Shown here: one piece after another, positions 18,511 through 27,570 of the stretch
How the letters are laid out: each line of letters starts with the position of its first letter
Numbering within the stretch: the stretch's first letter is position 1
Program-made: the position numbers and the translations under genes
Origin: an uncultured Pelagibacteraceae bacterium
GTDB taxonomy: Bacteria; Pseudomonadota; Alphaproteobacteria; Pelagibacterales; Pelagibacteraceae
Length of the DNA stretch: 64,000 nucleotides
NCBI GenBank assembly: GCA_902543535.1
Contig: CACBYG010000006.1
Span: 35,869-99,868, forward strand
Reading direction: 5' to 3'
The notes under the pieces: generated by a model
Databases searched by the model: none
What the model was told of the DNA's origin: nothing
What the model saw: only the letters and a program-made list of their open reading frames with translations

Positions 18511-19820
18511 ATAAACTTTTTAAGTTTATCTGAGATTATTACTTTTTTGTTGTTAATATAATCTTCGTGATTTTTTTCGATATTCTTAAGTTCATATAAG
18601 TAATTTACCATAACACCAAATGATCTATTAAAACCAACTTCAGAAACATTTGCATTTATATTAATATCCTCAATAATTGCTCCATTTCCTAAATGAAATC
18701 TTGTTACATCATTAATAGGTAATTGCTTATGATTTTTTTCATTTATCAAATAATGAGCAACTAATTTTAAAATAGCATCCTTATTAGAAACAATTCTTGT
18801 ATCACCAATTTTTAAATCTGAAGCTTTTAAGAAAGATATATTTTCAAGTGGAATATTTCCTAGAATATTTTTTATTTTATTGTCCTCTAAATATGAGAAC
18901 CAATCTCTAAAACCTGGAATAGGTGACAGAGTTCCAAATTTTTTAATATTAGGTAATTCTTCTTGAATTTCATAAACAACTCTTTTTATTAAAAAGTTAC
19001 CCAAAGTCACTCTCGATAAACCATCTTGACAATTACTAATTGAATAAAAAGTTGCAGTATCAAGATTTTTCCCTGCAACTGAATGCGGTTTTGTTATTTC
19101 TTGAATGGATTTACTTAAACCATTAGTAAGTGCTACTTCAACAAATATTATTGGTTCGTCCTCTAGTGCTGGATGAAAGTAAGAAAAAAATCTTCTGTCA
19201 TCACCTAGTCTTCTTTTGAGTTCATCCATATCTTTAATTTCATGAACTCTTTCATATTTCATAATTTTTTCTAAAACAGCTGCTTTAGTATCCCAAGTAA
19301 TTTTAGCTAATCTTAAAAATCCAGGATTAAACCAAGATTTAAATAATTCTCGTAAATCATCATCTAACGGCTTTAATTCTGGATTTTCTTTTAATACTTT
19401 TAATAAATCTTCTCTTAATGAAACTATGGTAGAAATACCATTTGGGGCCATATTCATCCTTCTAAATAATTCTCTTCTCTTTCCTTCAGATACAATAAAT
19501 AGTTTAAATAAATTTTTGTCATTCTGAGTTTTTTGATAAGTTTCTATGGCTTCTGAAACTTTGGTGTGACTTGGTTTAAATTTCTCGTTAATTTTTTTAA
19601 AGAAAGCTAGTTTGTTCTCAGAAGTAAGACTTTGATAAAGATCTGTCACATCCCTAGCAACAGTAATTCCAAAAGCTGCACCTTTATTAGAAATTAAGTC
19701 ATCACATAATGACAATATTGTATCTAAATCATTTCTTTTAAGCTCTTTTTTCTTAAATAATTTTTGACCAACATCGGCGATAGATGAAATTATATCTTTT
19801 AATTTAAAAATGTTTTTCAT
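18507..19820 (-). CDS. Malonyl-CoA decarboxylase
   Basis: Converts malonyl-CoA to acetyl-CoA and CO2. The 437-residue protein has the helical N-terminal domain and a GNAT-like catalytic domain with FFSYFHPALEDEPIIFVEVA, DTATFYSISNCQDGLS, KFGTLSPIPGFRDW and RFHLGNGA; the conserved Ser and His of the family lie in the second and last of these. It is the last gene of a run dctP-dctQ-dctM-dusA-tauE/safE-mcd with overlaps or 2-nt gaps, so it is probably expressed with the TRAP transporter. This suggests that the transported acid, or a product of it, ends up as malonyl-CoA. Confidence 0.9.
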   Translation of the reverse strand: MKNIFKLKDIISSIADVGQKLFKKKELKRNDLDTILSLCDDLISNKGAAFGITVARDVTDLYQSLTSENKLAFFKKINEKFKPSHTKVSEAIETYQKTQNDKNLFKLFIVSEGKRRELFRRMNMAPNGISTIVSLREDLLKVLKENPELKPLDDDLRELFKSWFNPGFLRLAKITWDTKAAVLEKIMKYERVHEIKDMDELKRRLGDDRRFFSYFHPALEDEPIIFVEVALTNGLSKSIQEITKPHSVAGKNLDTATFYSISNCQDGLSRVTLGNFLIKRVVYEIQEELPNIKKFGTLSPIPGFRDWFSYLEDNKIKNILGNIPLENISFLKASDLKIGDTRIVSNKDAILKLVAHYLINEKNHKQLPINDVTRFHLGNGAIIEDININANVSEVGFNRSFGVMVNYLYELKNIEKNHEDYINNKKVIISDKLKKFI

Positions 19821-19822
19821 AA

Positions 19823-20659
19823 TTAACTTATACTTAAATATTCATAAAAGGATCTAATTGAAACAATTAATAAAAATGTTCCAAAAATCTTACTTAATAG
19901 GCTTTTATTAATTTTATACACTGCTCTAGCACCTAGACGTGCCATAAACATCGTCACAGGTACAAACACAATAAAGCCTAATAAATTTATATATCCAAAA
20001 CTAAAAGGAGTATTAATATTGTTAATTATTTTTCCTCCAATAATCATTGTAGTTGTTCCAGTAACAGCAATTAAAATACCCACTGCAGCGGCAGTTCCTA
20101 TGGATTTTCTAATATCATAGCCAAAAGTTCTCATGAAAGGAACCATCAAAGATCCCCCACCTATTCCAAGTGGAACTGAAATAAATCCTATTAAAATTCC
20201 CGAAATATTTTTGACTAAATCAGATATTTTTTTTGGATTTTCTAAAAGCTTCTCTCTAATAAATATGAAAAATAAACCAACAATGAATGCAAATATTGAA
20301 AAAAATAGCACTAAATCTGGTGTTCTTAAATTTACTGCTAGAAAAGTTCCGGCAATTACTCCAAGTAAAATAAAAATTCCAAATGATTTAACCATCTTAA
20401 AATCTACAGCGTCATATTCCATATGTGTTTTGGTTGAAATTATTGAGGTTGGAATAATTATTGCCAAGGATGTTCCAACAGATAAATGCATCCTTGTAAC
20501 AATATCAAAGTCTAGAACAGTAAAAGCATAGTATAAAGCTGGAACCATTATTATTCCTCCACCAACACCAAGTAATCCTGCCATAAAACCAGCTACTGCT
20601 GCTGCAATAGCTAAAACAACTAATAAATTTATAATTTCATTAATATTTGAAATATCCAT
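19823..20659 (-). CDS. TauE/SafE-family membrane permease
   Basis: A 278-residue inner-membrane protein of the TauE/SafE (DUF81) family, proposed exporters of sulfite, sulfonates or other organic anions. The internal duplication is visible: AGLLGVGGGIIMVPALYYA near residue 27 and SVPLGIGGGSLMVPFMRTF near 160, each opening a four-helix half. Its ATG overlaps the dusA stop by one base, and malonyl-CoA decarboxylase follows after 2 nt. It may act with the TRAP system or export sulfite from taurine-type compounds; neither is proven here. Confidence 0.82.
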   Translation of the reverse strand: MDISNINEIINLLVVLAIAAAVAGFMAGLLGVGGGIIMVPALYYAFTVLDFDIVTRMHLSVGTSLAIIIPTSIISTKTHMEYDAVDFKMVKSFGIFILLGVIAGTFLAVNLRTPDLVLFFSIFAFIVGLFFIFIREKLLENPKKISDLVKNISGILIGFISVPLGIGGGSLMVPFMRTFGYDIRKSIGTAAAVGILIAVTGTTTMIIGGKIINNINTPFSFGYINLLGFIVFVPVTMFMARLGARAVYKINKSLLSKIFGTFLLIVSIRSFYEYLSIS

Positions 20660-21663
20660 TATGTATTTGCCTGATTGGCTTTTTCATTATTTTGAACAAT
20701 TGTCATAATATGTTTTGTTTTTTGAAAATCAGATTCTCTAGCCATTAAATTATCACTTAAATATCTTTTCCACTCCTTTGAACCTATTTGGCCATGATAC
20801 AAACCTACAGTATGTCTCATTATATGGTTAACTTTAGTGCCTAATTTAACTTCTTTATCTACATACTCTAAAAGCTGCTCAGCAACCTGTTCTCTTGTAG
20901 GATTACTTTTTGTATTAAATATTTCTTTTTCAATTTCTACTAATGAATACGGGTTTTGATAAATTGATCTTCCAATCATTACACCATCACAATGATTTAA
21001 ATGATTATTAATTTCATTTATTTTAGAAATACCTCCATTTATAATTATTTCTAAATCTGGGTTTTGTTTTTTAATTTTATAAACCATACTATAATTAAGT
21101 TTTGGAATATTTAAATTTTGCTTTGGAGAAAGTCCTGTTAACATTGCTTTTCTAGCATGTAAAATAAATGTTTTAGTACCCGCATCTCTCATTTTATGAA
21201 TAAAATTATTTAAATATTCAAACCTTTCTTCATTATCAAACCCAATTCTAGTTTTAGCGGTCACTGGAATTTTACATGAATTAACCATCTCATTTATGCA
21301 TTCAGCTACAAGGTCAGGCTCTTTCATTAAACAAGCACCAAACATATTTTTTTGAACTTTTTTACTAGGACAACCTAAGTTAATATTAATTTCATCATAT
21401 CCCATATCCTCAGCAATTTTTGCAACTTCAGCTAGCTCCTCTTTATTTGATCCTCCTACCTGCAACGCTAATGGTTTTTCCTCTGGACTATACGATAAGA
21501 TTTTTTTTCTATCCCCATGTATCGCAGATTTTGTTGCAACCATTTCGGTATAAAGCATCACATTTTTACTCATTAATCTTAAGAAAAAACGATCGTGTCT
21601 ATCCGTGCAATCCATCATTGGTGCAACTGAGATTTTTCGATTTATTTTATTTTTAGTAGCCAA
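20659..21663 (-). CDS. dusA: tRNA-dihydrouridine synthase A
   Basis: FMN-dependent reduction of uridines in the tRNA D-loop. DusA-specific sequence is visible: SVAPMMDCTDRHDRFFLRL, LYTEMVATKSAIHG, INLGCPSKKVQKNMFGACLM (the second Cys is the proton donor), ILHARKAMLTGLSPK and the C-terminal DusA helix region. 334 residues is normal. The start at 21663 is TTG and overlaps the end of dctM by 11 nt, so it is translated from the TRAP transporter message; a later start would cut close to the FMN motif. Confidence 0.92.
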   Translation of the reverse strand: MATKNKINRKISVAPMMDCTDRHDRFFLRLMSKNVMLYTEMVATKSAIHGDRKKILSYSPEEKPLALQVGGSNKEELAEVAKIAEDMGYDEININLGCPSKKVQKNMFGACLMKEPDLVAECINEMVNSCKIPVTAKTRIGFDNEERFEYLNNFIHKMRDAGTKTFILHARKAMLTGLSPKQNLNIPKLNYSMVYKIKKQNPDLEIIINGGISKINEINNHLNHCDGVMIGRSIYQNPYSLVEIEKEIFNTKSNPTREQVAEQLLEYVDKEVKLGTKVNHIMRHTVGLYHGQIGSKEWKRYLSDNLMARESDFQKTKHIMTIVQNNEKANQANT

Positions 21664-22984
21664 GAGGTTTACCCATTATTTTATCAGGAAGCCATGTCAC
21701 TATTTCTGGAAAGATACATAAAATTAAAATAGCTAAAGCCATTATAATCATGAATGGTATCGAGCCTTTTAAAATTTCTGACAAACTAACATCTGGGGTA
21801 ATACCTTTAATTATATAGAGATTTAATCCAACTGGTGGGGTTATTAATCCTATCTCCATATTAATAGTAAATACAATTGCAAACCAATATGGATCAAAAC
21901 CTAATGTAGTAATTACTGGTAACAATATAGCAGAAGTCATAACAATAACCGCTACTGGAGGTAAAAAGAAACCAGCTATTAAAAGAAATATATTTATTAA
22001 TAGAAATACAACCCACTTGTTTGAACTTAGCTCAACCATACTCTGGGCTAGTGACTGAGTTACATAAAGTTGTGAAAGTGTAAATGCAAAAAGATAAGAG
22101 GCTGCAATGATAAACATTATCATTACACTTTCTTTCATTGAAACTTTAACAATATTCCATATTTTTTTTGGTTGATAAATTTTGTAAACTATAGCGATTA
22201 ATACAAAAACTAAAAATGCTCCAACACCGGATGCCTCTGATGGAGTTGCTACACCACCATATAACACATATAAGACACCTGCTATAATTGCTAAAAATGG
22301 AAGAACTCTAGGTAATACTTCAAGTTTTTCTTTTAACGTTGGAGGTGTTCTATTTCTTAAAGCCTTAGCAGCATCTTTATCAATGAAGTAACTGTGAATA
22401 AGAGCCCAAATTGCAAACATACCTGCCAACATAAAGCCAGGTACTAATCCGCATAAAAATAATCTACCAATCGATGTACCAGTTGCAATTCCATATACTA
22501 TTAAAACTATACTTGGAGGAATTAAAACTCCTAATGTTCCTCCTGCCGCTATAGTCCCTGTAGCAATTTGGTCTGAGTAACCTCTTTTTCTCATCTCGGG
22601 TATCCCCATTGTTCCAATAGCTGCACATGTAGCTGGACTAGATCCACTTAAAGCTGCAAAAATTGAACAAGCACCAATATTAGAAATAACTAAACCACCT
22701 GGAAGCCTCCACAACCATCTATCTAAACCGGTATATAAATCTTTTCCCGCAGGAGAATTGGCTACTGCCATACCCATTAAAATAAACATTGGTATCGAAA
22801 GTAAGACAAATGAATTTAGTCCTGCATAAAACGTTTCTGCAAAAACATCTAGCATTTGAAAGCCCTCAAATGACACTAAAAGAACTATTGATACAAAACT
22901 TAAACCAAACGCAATTGGAATTCCTGAAAAAAGTACTATAAGAGTAAATACTGCAACAATAATAGCTATTATTAATGGGTCCAT
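21653..22984 (-). CDS. dctM: TRAP transporter large permease (DctM)
   Basis: The main membrane subunit of a sodium-driven TRAP transporter for organic anions. 443 residues with about 12 hydrophobic segments; family features are FSGIPIAFGLSFVS, LLSIPMFILMGMAVANSP, GGLVISNIGACSIFAALSG and the TCAAIGTMGIPEM loop. It ends by overlapping dusA and begins 3 nt after dctQ. Substrate is not readable from this subunit; the downstream malonyl-CoA decarboxylase makes a malonate-type C3 or C4 acid plausible. Confidence 0.93.
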   Translation of the reverse strand: MDPLIIAIIVAVFTLIVLFSGIPIAFGLSFVSIVLLVSFEGFQMLDVFAETFYAGLNSFVLLSIPMFILMGMAVANSPAGKDLYTGLDRWLWRLPGGLVISNIGACSIFAALSGSSPATCAAIGTMGIPEMRKRGYSDQIATGTIAAGGTLGVLIPPSIVLIVYGIATGTSIGRLFLCGLVPGFMLAGMFAIWALIHSYFIDKDAAKALRNRTPPTLKEKLEVLPRVLPFLAIIAGVLYVLYGGVATPSEASGVGAFLVFVLIAIVYKIYQPKKIWNIVKVSMKESVMIMFIIAASYLFAFTLSQLYVTQSLAQSMVELSSNKWVVFLLINIFLLIAGFFLPPVAVIVMTSAILLPVITTLGFDPYWFAIVFTINMEIGLITPPVGLNLYIIKGITPDVSLSEILKGSIPFMIIMALAILILCIFPEIVTWLPDKIMGKPLGY

Positions 22985-22987
22985 TTT

Positions 22988-23476
22988 CTAGTCTGTCTCG
23001 TCGGTTAACTTAATAATTTCTGCAATGTACTGAAGTATCATTAAAATAGCCCCAATCATCATTGATGAATATGGTATCCATAGTGGAGGATCCCAAACTG
23101 TGCCTGTTGAGTAATTTTTAGTAAATGCCTCTTCAACCATTATGAAACCAAAATAAAACAGAATTAAAAAAAATAATAAACTTAATAACGAAGTAAAAAT
23201 TTTTAATCTTAAAACATTTTTTGGGGACAAAAAGTCGTATATCCACTCCATACTAACATGTGCTTTTTCACTTAAAACATAAGCGCTACCAATGAAAGTA
23301 GATGCAACTAACAACATTGTTACTAACTCAGTTTGCCATGTTATCGCTCTTTGAAAAAAATACCTCTCGAATACTAATTCGACAATCACAAGAATTGACA
23401 AAAGCAAAGCCAGAACAGCAAATGCTCCACAAGCTTTAGCTGTAAAATCACAGAATTTTAAATATTTATTTTTCAT
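22988..23476 (-). CDS. dctQ: TRAP transporter small permease (DctQ)
   Basis: A 162-residue membrane protein with four predicted helices, the small subunit that pairs with DctM. Typical features are the long first helix with FERYFFQRAITWQTELVTML, then AHVSMEWIYDFL. The space between the dctP terminator hairpin and the ATG is 7 nt with no Shine-Dalgarno; the only candidate, AGGGG at 23486-23490, lies inside the 3' arm of that hairpin. Synthesis of the permease is therefore likely lower than that of DctP and may depend on the hairpin being open. Confidence 0.9.
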   Translation of the reverse strand: MKNKYLKFCDFTAKACGAFAVLALLLSILVIVELVFERYFFQRAITWQTELVTMLLVASTFIGSAYVLSEKAHVSMEWIYDFLSPKNVLRLKIFTSLLSLLFFLILFYFGFIMVEEAFTKNYSTGTVWDPPLWIPYSSMMIGAILMILQYIAEIIKLTDETD

Positions 23477-23514
23477 AAAAAAAAACCCCTATTTATTTTT
23501 GATAAATAGGGGTT
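23477..23514 (-). terminator. Terminator/attenuator between dctP and dctQ, holding the dctQ RBS
   Basis: On the minus strand a perfect 13-bp stem (23484-23496 with 23502-23514, loop of 5) is followed by a T run that reaches the dctQ ATG. AGGGG in the 3' arm is the only Shine-Dalgarno candidate for dctQ, 9 nt from the start. The structure would end most transcripts after dctP and hide the dctQ ribosome site in the rest. Confidence 0.8.
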
Positions 23515-23528
23515 CTTTATATATTACT

Positions 23529-24539
23529 TTATTTAACTGCCAAAGCCATTTCCATTAGTTTATCTCCACCTGGAACTTTCTCAGCAAAAGCTTTATGAGA
23601 AGATTTTTTTGCGATCTCCACCCATGCAGCATGATCTTTCTCGTCCATGTAGACTAATTTAACGCCTGCAGCTTTATATGCATCCTCAAATTTTTTATCT
23701 AAATTCTCAACTTGAGCAGTCATATATTTTTCAGCTACTTTTCCAGCAGCCATAAGTGCTTTTTGTTGTTTTGAATTTAAAGCATCATATGATTTTTTTG
23801 ACATTAGAATTGGTTCATACATAAACCATAATCCAAATTTTCCTGGAGGTGTTGCGCAAGTTACTTGCTCATAAATTTTATAACTTACAAAACTTCCTGA
23901 ACTAGTATTTGCACCTGTTAATACACCTGTTTGAAGACCAGTATAAATTTCAGATGAAGGCATACTTTGAATACCTGCACCGGCAGCTTCTAACATTTGG
24001 TTAAATGCTTTACCAGCAGCTCTCATCACTTGTCCTTTTGCATCGCTTGGATTTTTGATACATTGAGACTTAGAGGCAAAACCACCTCCTAACCAAGCAT
24101 CAGATAAAACAACTACACCTGCATCAGTTATAATTCTTTTAATTTCAGTCATCATAGGACCTTTATTAAATCTTAACGCGTGATCGTGATTTTTTACAGT
24201 ACCAGGCATTAAAGTTGCATCAAATTCTGGATGGAATTTTGAAGCATATGCTAAAGGAAAAGCAGAAATATCCAACTGACCAGTTGTCATTGGCTTCCAC
24301 TGTTCTTTTGGTTTGTATAAAGATTTAGCTGGGTAGATTCTTATATCTATTCCAACATTAGCTTTTTTAACTTCATCTGCAATTATTTGAACCATTTCGT
24401 GTCTTGGGTCAAATGAACCGTCAGCTCTTGGAGTTCCTGGCCATTGGTGACTTGCTTTTAAAGTTACAGCATAAGCAGAACCAATTAAAGTGAACGCAAG
24501 AACGAATGAAGTTAAACACAAAGATATTTTTTTAAACAT
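23529..24539 (-). CDS. dctP: TRAP transporter substrate-binding protein (DctP)
   Basis: A 336-residue periplasmic protein of the DctP family. The signal peptide is residues 1-24 (cleavage after GSAYA), then LKASHQWPGTP begins the mature fold. PLAYASKFHPEFDATLMPG and the Arg in GQVMRAAGKAF, which in this family holds the substrate carboxylate, are visible. Translation starts with GAGGGAG upstream of the ATG, and a promoter-like TTGACT-N17-TTTAAT lies 36-64 nt upstream. Likely ligand is a small carboxylate; the neighbouring CoA-transferase and malonyl-CoA decarboxylase hint at a dicarboxylate or malonate-like compound. Confidence 0.92.
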   Translation of the reverse strand: MFKKISLCLTSFVLAFTLIGSAYAVTLKASHQWPGTPRADGSFDPRHEMVQIIADEVKKANVGIDIRIYPAKSLYKPKEQWKPMTTGQLDISAFPLAYASKFHPEFDATLMPGTVKNHDHALRFNKGPMMTEIKRIITDAGVVVLSDAWLGGGFASKSQCIKNPSDAKGQVMRAAGKAFNQMLEAAGAGIQSMPSSEIYTGLQTGVLTGANTSSGSFVSYKIYEQVTCATPPGKFGLWFMYEPILMSKKSYDALNSKQQKALMAAGKVAEKYMTAQVENLDKKFEDAYKAAGVKLVYMDEKDHAAWVEIAKKSSHKAFAEKVPGGDKLMEMALAVK

Positions 24540-24574
24540 TTAATTCTCCCTCTATTGTTATTTATGATAGTTGT

Positions 24575-24603
24575 ATTAAAATGAAGATATCATTAAGAGT
24601 CAA
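24575..24603 (-). promoter_or_regulatory. Candidate sigma-70 promoter of dctP operon
   Basis: On the minus strand TTGACT (24598-24603), a 17-nt spacer and TTTAAT (24575-24580) make a near-consensus promoter, with the -10 element 35 nt before the dctP ATG. The region is shared with the divergent CoA-transferase gene. Confidence 0.55.
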
Positions 24604-24639
24604 GTTAACAAAAAATACACTTAATTTTTAATATTAATT

Positions 24640-25785
24640 ATGGATGGACCACTTAAAAACTTATTGGTAGTTGATTTAACTAGGGTTTTAGTTGGGCCTT
24701 ATTGTACAATGATTTTATCAGATTTAGGTGCGAGAGTAATAAAAGTTGAGGCTCCTGAAATAGGTGATGACTCTAGAAAATTTGGTCCTTTTGTTGAGGA
24801 TTACTCAGCCTATTTTATGTCTCTTAACAGAGGAAAAGAAAGTATAGCTTTAAATTTAAAAAATTCAGATGACAAAAAAATATTTGATAAAATTTTATCT
24901 AAAGCAGATATCTTAGTTGAGAATTTTAAACCAGGAACCTTAAAAAAATGGGGATACGGTTGGGAAGAGGTTAGTAAAAAGTTTCCTAAATTAATTTATG
25001 CTTCAGCGTCAGGTTTTGGACAAACAGGTCCCTTAAAAGAATTACCTGCATATGATATGGTAGTACAAGGAATGGGTGGACTAATGAGTGTAACAGGTCA
25101 ACCAAATTCGGAACCTACAAGGGTTGGTACTTCAATTGGTGATATCACAGCTGGCTTGTTCACAGCAATAGGTATCAATGCAGCTCTATATGATAGACAA
25201 AAAACAGGTAAAGGAATGTATATAGATGTTTCCATGCTTGACTGTCAAATTGCAATTCTTGAAAATGCAATTGCAAGATATTTATCTAAAAATGAAATAC
25301 CTAAACCTTTGGGCTCAAGGCACCCTTCTATAGCTCCGTTTGAAGCATTTAAAACTAAAGACAGTTATATAATCATTGCTGCTGGTAATGATAAGTTATT
25401 TGAAAAGCTTTGTAATATTTTAGAAGTTACTGAAATGTTAAGTGATGAAAAATTTAACTCAAATTCTTCTAGGGCAAAAAATATGGATGAACTTAAAACA
25501 ATTTTAGAAAATAAACTTTCTACTAAATCAACAAATGAATGGGTTGTTCAAATGGAGAAAGATAAAATTCCTTGTGGTCCTATATTTAATATAAAAGAAG
25601 CGGTTGAAAATCCACAAGTTGAGGCAAGAAACATGATTGTAAAAGCTTATCATAAAGTAATAGGAGATTTTAGATTGGCAGGAAACCCAATTAAAATGTC
25701 TACATATGATGATCCTAATAAAAGAGGTGACATCCCTGATCTAGATGAACACCGAGAAAAAATAATAAAAGAATTTGTGAATTAA
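24640..25785 (+). CDS. Class III (CaiB/BaiF/Frc family) CoA-transferase
   Basis: Transfers CoA between carboxylic acids through an Asp thioester. 381 residues; N-terminal VVDLTRVLVGPYCTMILSDLG, VEAPEIGDDSR, LNRGKESIALNLK, VENFKPGT and GDITAGLF, in which Asp168 matches the catalytic Asp169 of formyl-CoA transferase. It is transcribed divergently from the TRAP operon across a 100-nt shared region. With malonyl-CoA decarboxylase at the end of that operon, a role in activating the imported acid is reasonable. Substrate is not determined by the sequence: formate/oxalate, carnitine and mesaconate enzymes share these motifs. Confidence 0.85.
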   Translation: MDGPLKNLLVVDLTRVLVGPYCTMILSDLGARVIKVEAPEIGDDSRKFGPFVEDYSAYFMSLNRGKESIALNLKNSDDKKIFDKILSKADILVENFKPGTLKKWGYGWEEVSKKFPKLIYASASGFGQTGPLKELPAYDMVVQGMGGLMSVTGQPNSEPTRVGTSIGDITAGLFTAIGINAALYDRQKTGKGMYIDVSMLDCQIAILENAIARYLSKNEIPKPLGSRHPSIAPFEAFKTKDSYIIIAAGNDKLFEKLCNILEVTEMLSDEKFNSNSSRAKNMDELKTILENKLSTKSTNEWVVQMEKDKIPCGPIFNIKEAVENPQVEARNMIVKAYHKVIGDFRLAGNPIKMSTYDDPNKRGDIPDLDEHREKIIKEFVN

Positions 25786-25788
25786 AAT

Positions 25789-26310
25789 TTATTGATCTTC
25801 TTGAGTATCTTCTTTAGCTAGCTCTTCACTATCTGAAATTTCGTCTAAAGATACTTCACCATCTTCACTCATAGTTTCTTCGCCAACTGAACTATCGACG
25901 TCAGCTTTTGCAGTTTCAGCTAATTCTGCTAAATCTTCTTTTGTAACTTGAATTTTTTCTGGAGTTTTTCTTGCTCTTTTTGATGGAAGAATTGGAGTTC
26001 CACTTTTAGAAATTTCACCTTTGTATAAATTTTCAAAATCATCACCTATATCTTCATCGTCCTCTGCAGTGTCATCAACTTGTTCAACATGTTTTCTAAG
26101 TTTATAAACTGCACTATCAGTTAAATCAGATACTTGAATTTTTTCTTCTGCAATTTCTCTTAACGAAATAACTGTATTTTTATCATTATCTCTTTCAATT
26201 GTTGGTTCTATACCAGCATTTAATTGAGTAGCTCTCTCTTTAGCGACTAATACTAATTCATAGGGGCTATCTACTTTATCAATGCAGTCTTCTACAGTTA
26301 CTCTTGCCAT
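25789..26310 (-). CDS. rpoZ: RNA polymerase omega subunit with long acidic tail
   Basis: The first about 70 residues are the omega fold: [33 protein letters not shown] and [13 protein letters not shown]. It helps fold and hold the beta-prime subunit. The protein is 173 residues, clearly longer than the roughly 90 residues of E. coli omega; the extra C-terminal part is low-complexity and acidic, rich in Glu, Asp and Ser, with a basic patch [11 protein letters not shown] in the middle. It converges with the CoA-transferase gene (3-nt gap). Confidence 0.9.
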   Translation of the reverse strand: MARVTVEDCIDKVDSPYELVLVAKERATQLNAGIEPTIERDNDKNTVISLREIAEEKIQVSDLTDSAVYKLRKHVEQVDDTAEDDEDIGDDFENLYKGEISKSGTPILPSKRARKTPEKIQVTKEDLAELAETAKADVDSSVGEETMSEDGEVSLDEISDSEELAKEDTQEDQ

Positions 26311-26353
26311 GCGCAGTATCTATACAGTGAGACCTACAAAATCAAGGAGTTTT

Positions 26354-27559
26354 TTATGTATATTGTGGATTTAGCTTACTTCTGACTAAATAAAGCAAAA
26401 TTATTGAGGTCAAAATATATGCACCTGAAATAACAGCTATTTGTTCAATTGAAAAATTGAAATCTATTAGAATCCCAAATAAAGCAGTTCCAAAAGCAGT
26501 AGCAAATACCATTAATGCTGTTGTGAGAGCTTTAATAGATCCAATATGTTTAACACCATAAATTTCAGCCCATGTAGATGATCCCAAAACATTAGCTAAG
26601 CCGTTAGTAACACCTAAAAAACCAAAGAAAATAAATGATGAGACTTCATTATCAAAAAAGAACAGAACTCCTGTTGCAAAAAAAAGTGGAACATTCATAT
26701 AAATCAGTAATTTTCTACTGGAAAATTTATCAATTAAAAAACCTGAAATAAACAGAGTCACCACAGTTGTTATTGAGTAAACCATAAAAGATTGTGCAAT
26801 TACATAAGGCCCCCAGTCTTTTGAGCTAGTAATGAAGGATTGATAAACAAAAGTACCTGTTGCAATCCATGGTGCAGCTAGCATTGTCATACAAACAATA
26901 TAAAATCTATAATCACTCAAAACTTCTACCCTTTTCCATTGTTTAATTTCTTTAGTAATGACTTCTTTTTTATTTTCTTCTCTTGTATCTAATTTAATTT
27001 CTTTGACTAAGAAATACGAAGTGATTGGTAAAACTACTATTACTAAAATAGAAATAAAAATCCATATATCTCTCCACCCAATAAATGTTAATAAAAAAAC
27101 AATTAGGACTGGTAAGACAAATTCTGCTAAAGACAAACCTAACCAACCTGTACTTAAAGCTCTACCTCTACTTTTTTCAAAAAAACGAGAAATTGTTGTT
27201 GTTGCTGTATGGCTTGATAGACCTTGACCAGATAATCGCATCAAAAAAATTCCAATGAATAAAAAAATTACAGAAGAAATTTTAGAAAATATAAAACAAG
27301 AAATTGATAAAAATACTATTACATATGAGGCAAATTTTAATATATCTACATCATCTATTTTTTTCCCTATCCAGACTAAAACAACACTACTTAATAAAGT
27401 TGCAGAGGCATAAATTGAGCCAAATTGTCCGTGGGTTATTGATAAGGCTTCTCTAATACTAGAATTAAATAGACCAAGAAAAAAACTCTGTCCAAAACTT
27501 GAAAAAAATGTAAAAATAAAAGCAAATATTATTACTTTTAAACTTAAAATTTTAAACAT
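26354..27559 (-). CDS. MFS transporter
   Basis: A 401-residue major facilitator superfamily carrier with about 12 hydrophobic segments. It begins near the first helix FKILSLKVIIFAFIFTFFS; GQFGSIYASATLLSSVVLV and IGKKIDD fit the helix 2-3 loop, and FEKSRGRALSTGWLGLSLAE fits helix 5. A charged cytoplasmic loop with EENKKEVITKEIKQWKRVE separates the two six-helix halves. It is divergent from the beta-hydroxyacid dehydrogenase gene (11-nt gap), so the two may share control. Substrate is unknown; monocarboxylates are one possibility for this type. Confidence 0.82.
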   Translation of the reverse strand: MFKILSLKVIIFAFIFTFFSSFGQSFFLGLFNSSIREALSITHGQFGSIYASATLLSSVVLVWIGKKIDDVDILKFASYVIVFLSISCFIFSKISSVIFLFIGIFLMRLSGQGLSSHTATTTISRFFEKSRGRALSTGWLGLSLAEFVLPVLIVFLLTFIGWRDIWIFISILVIVVLPITSYFLVKEIKLDTREENKKEVITKEIKQWKRVEVLSDYRFYIVCMTMLAAPWIATGTFVYQSFITSSKDWGPYVIAQSFMVYSITTVVTLFISGFLIDKFSSRKLLIYMNVPLFFATGVLFFFDNEVSSFIFFGFLGVTNGLANVLGSSTWAEIYGVKHIGSIKALTTALMVFATAFGTALFGILIDFNFSIEQIAVISGAYILTSIILLYLVRSKLNPQYT

Positions 27560-27570
27560 AGAAAAAAATT

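Noticed and set aside
20133..20531. 132-residue plus-strand frame
   Set aside because: Antisense shadow of the TauE/SafE permease.
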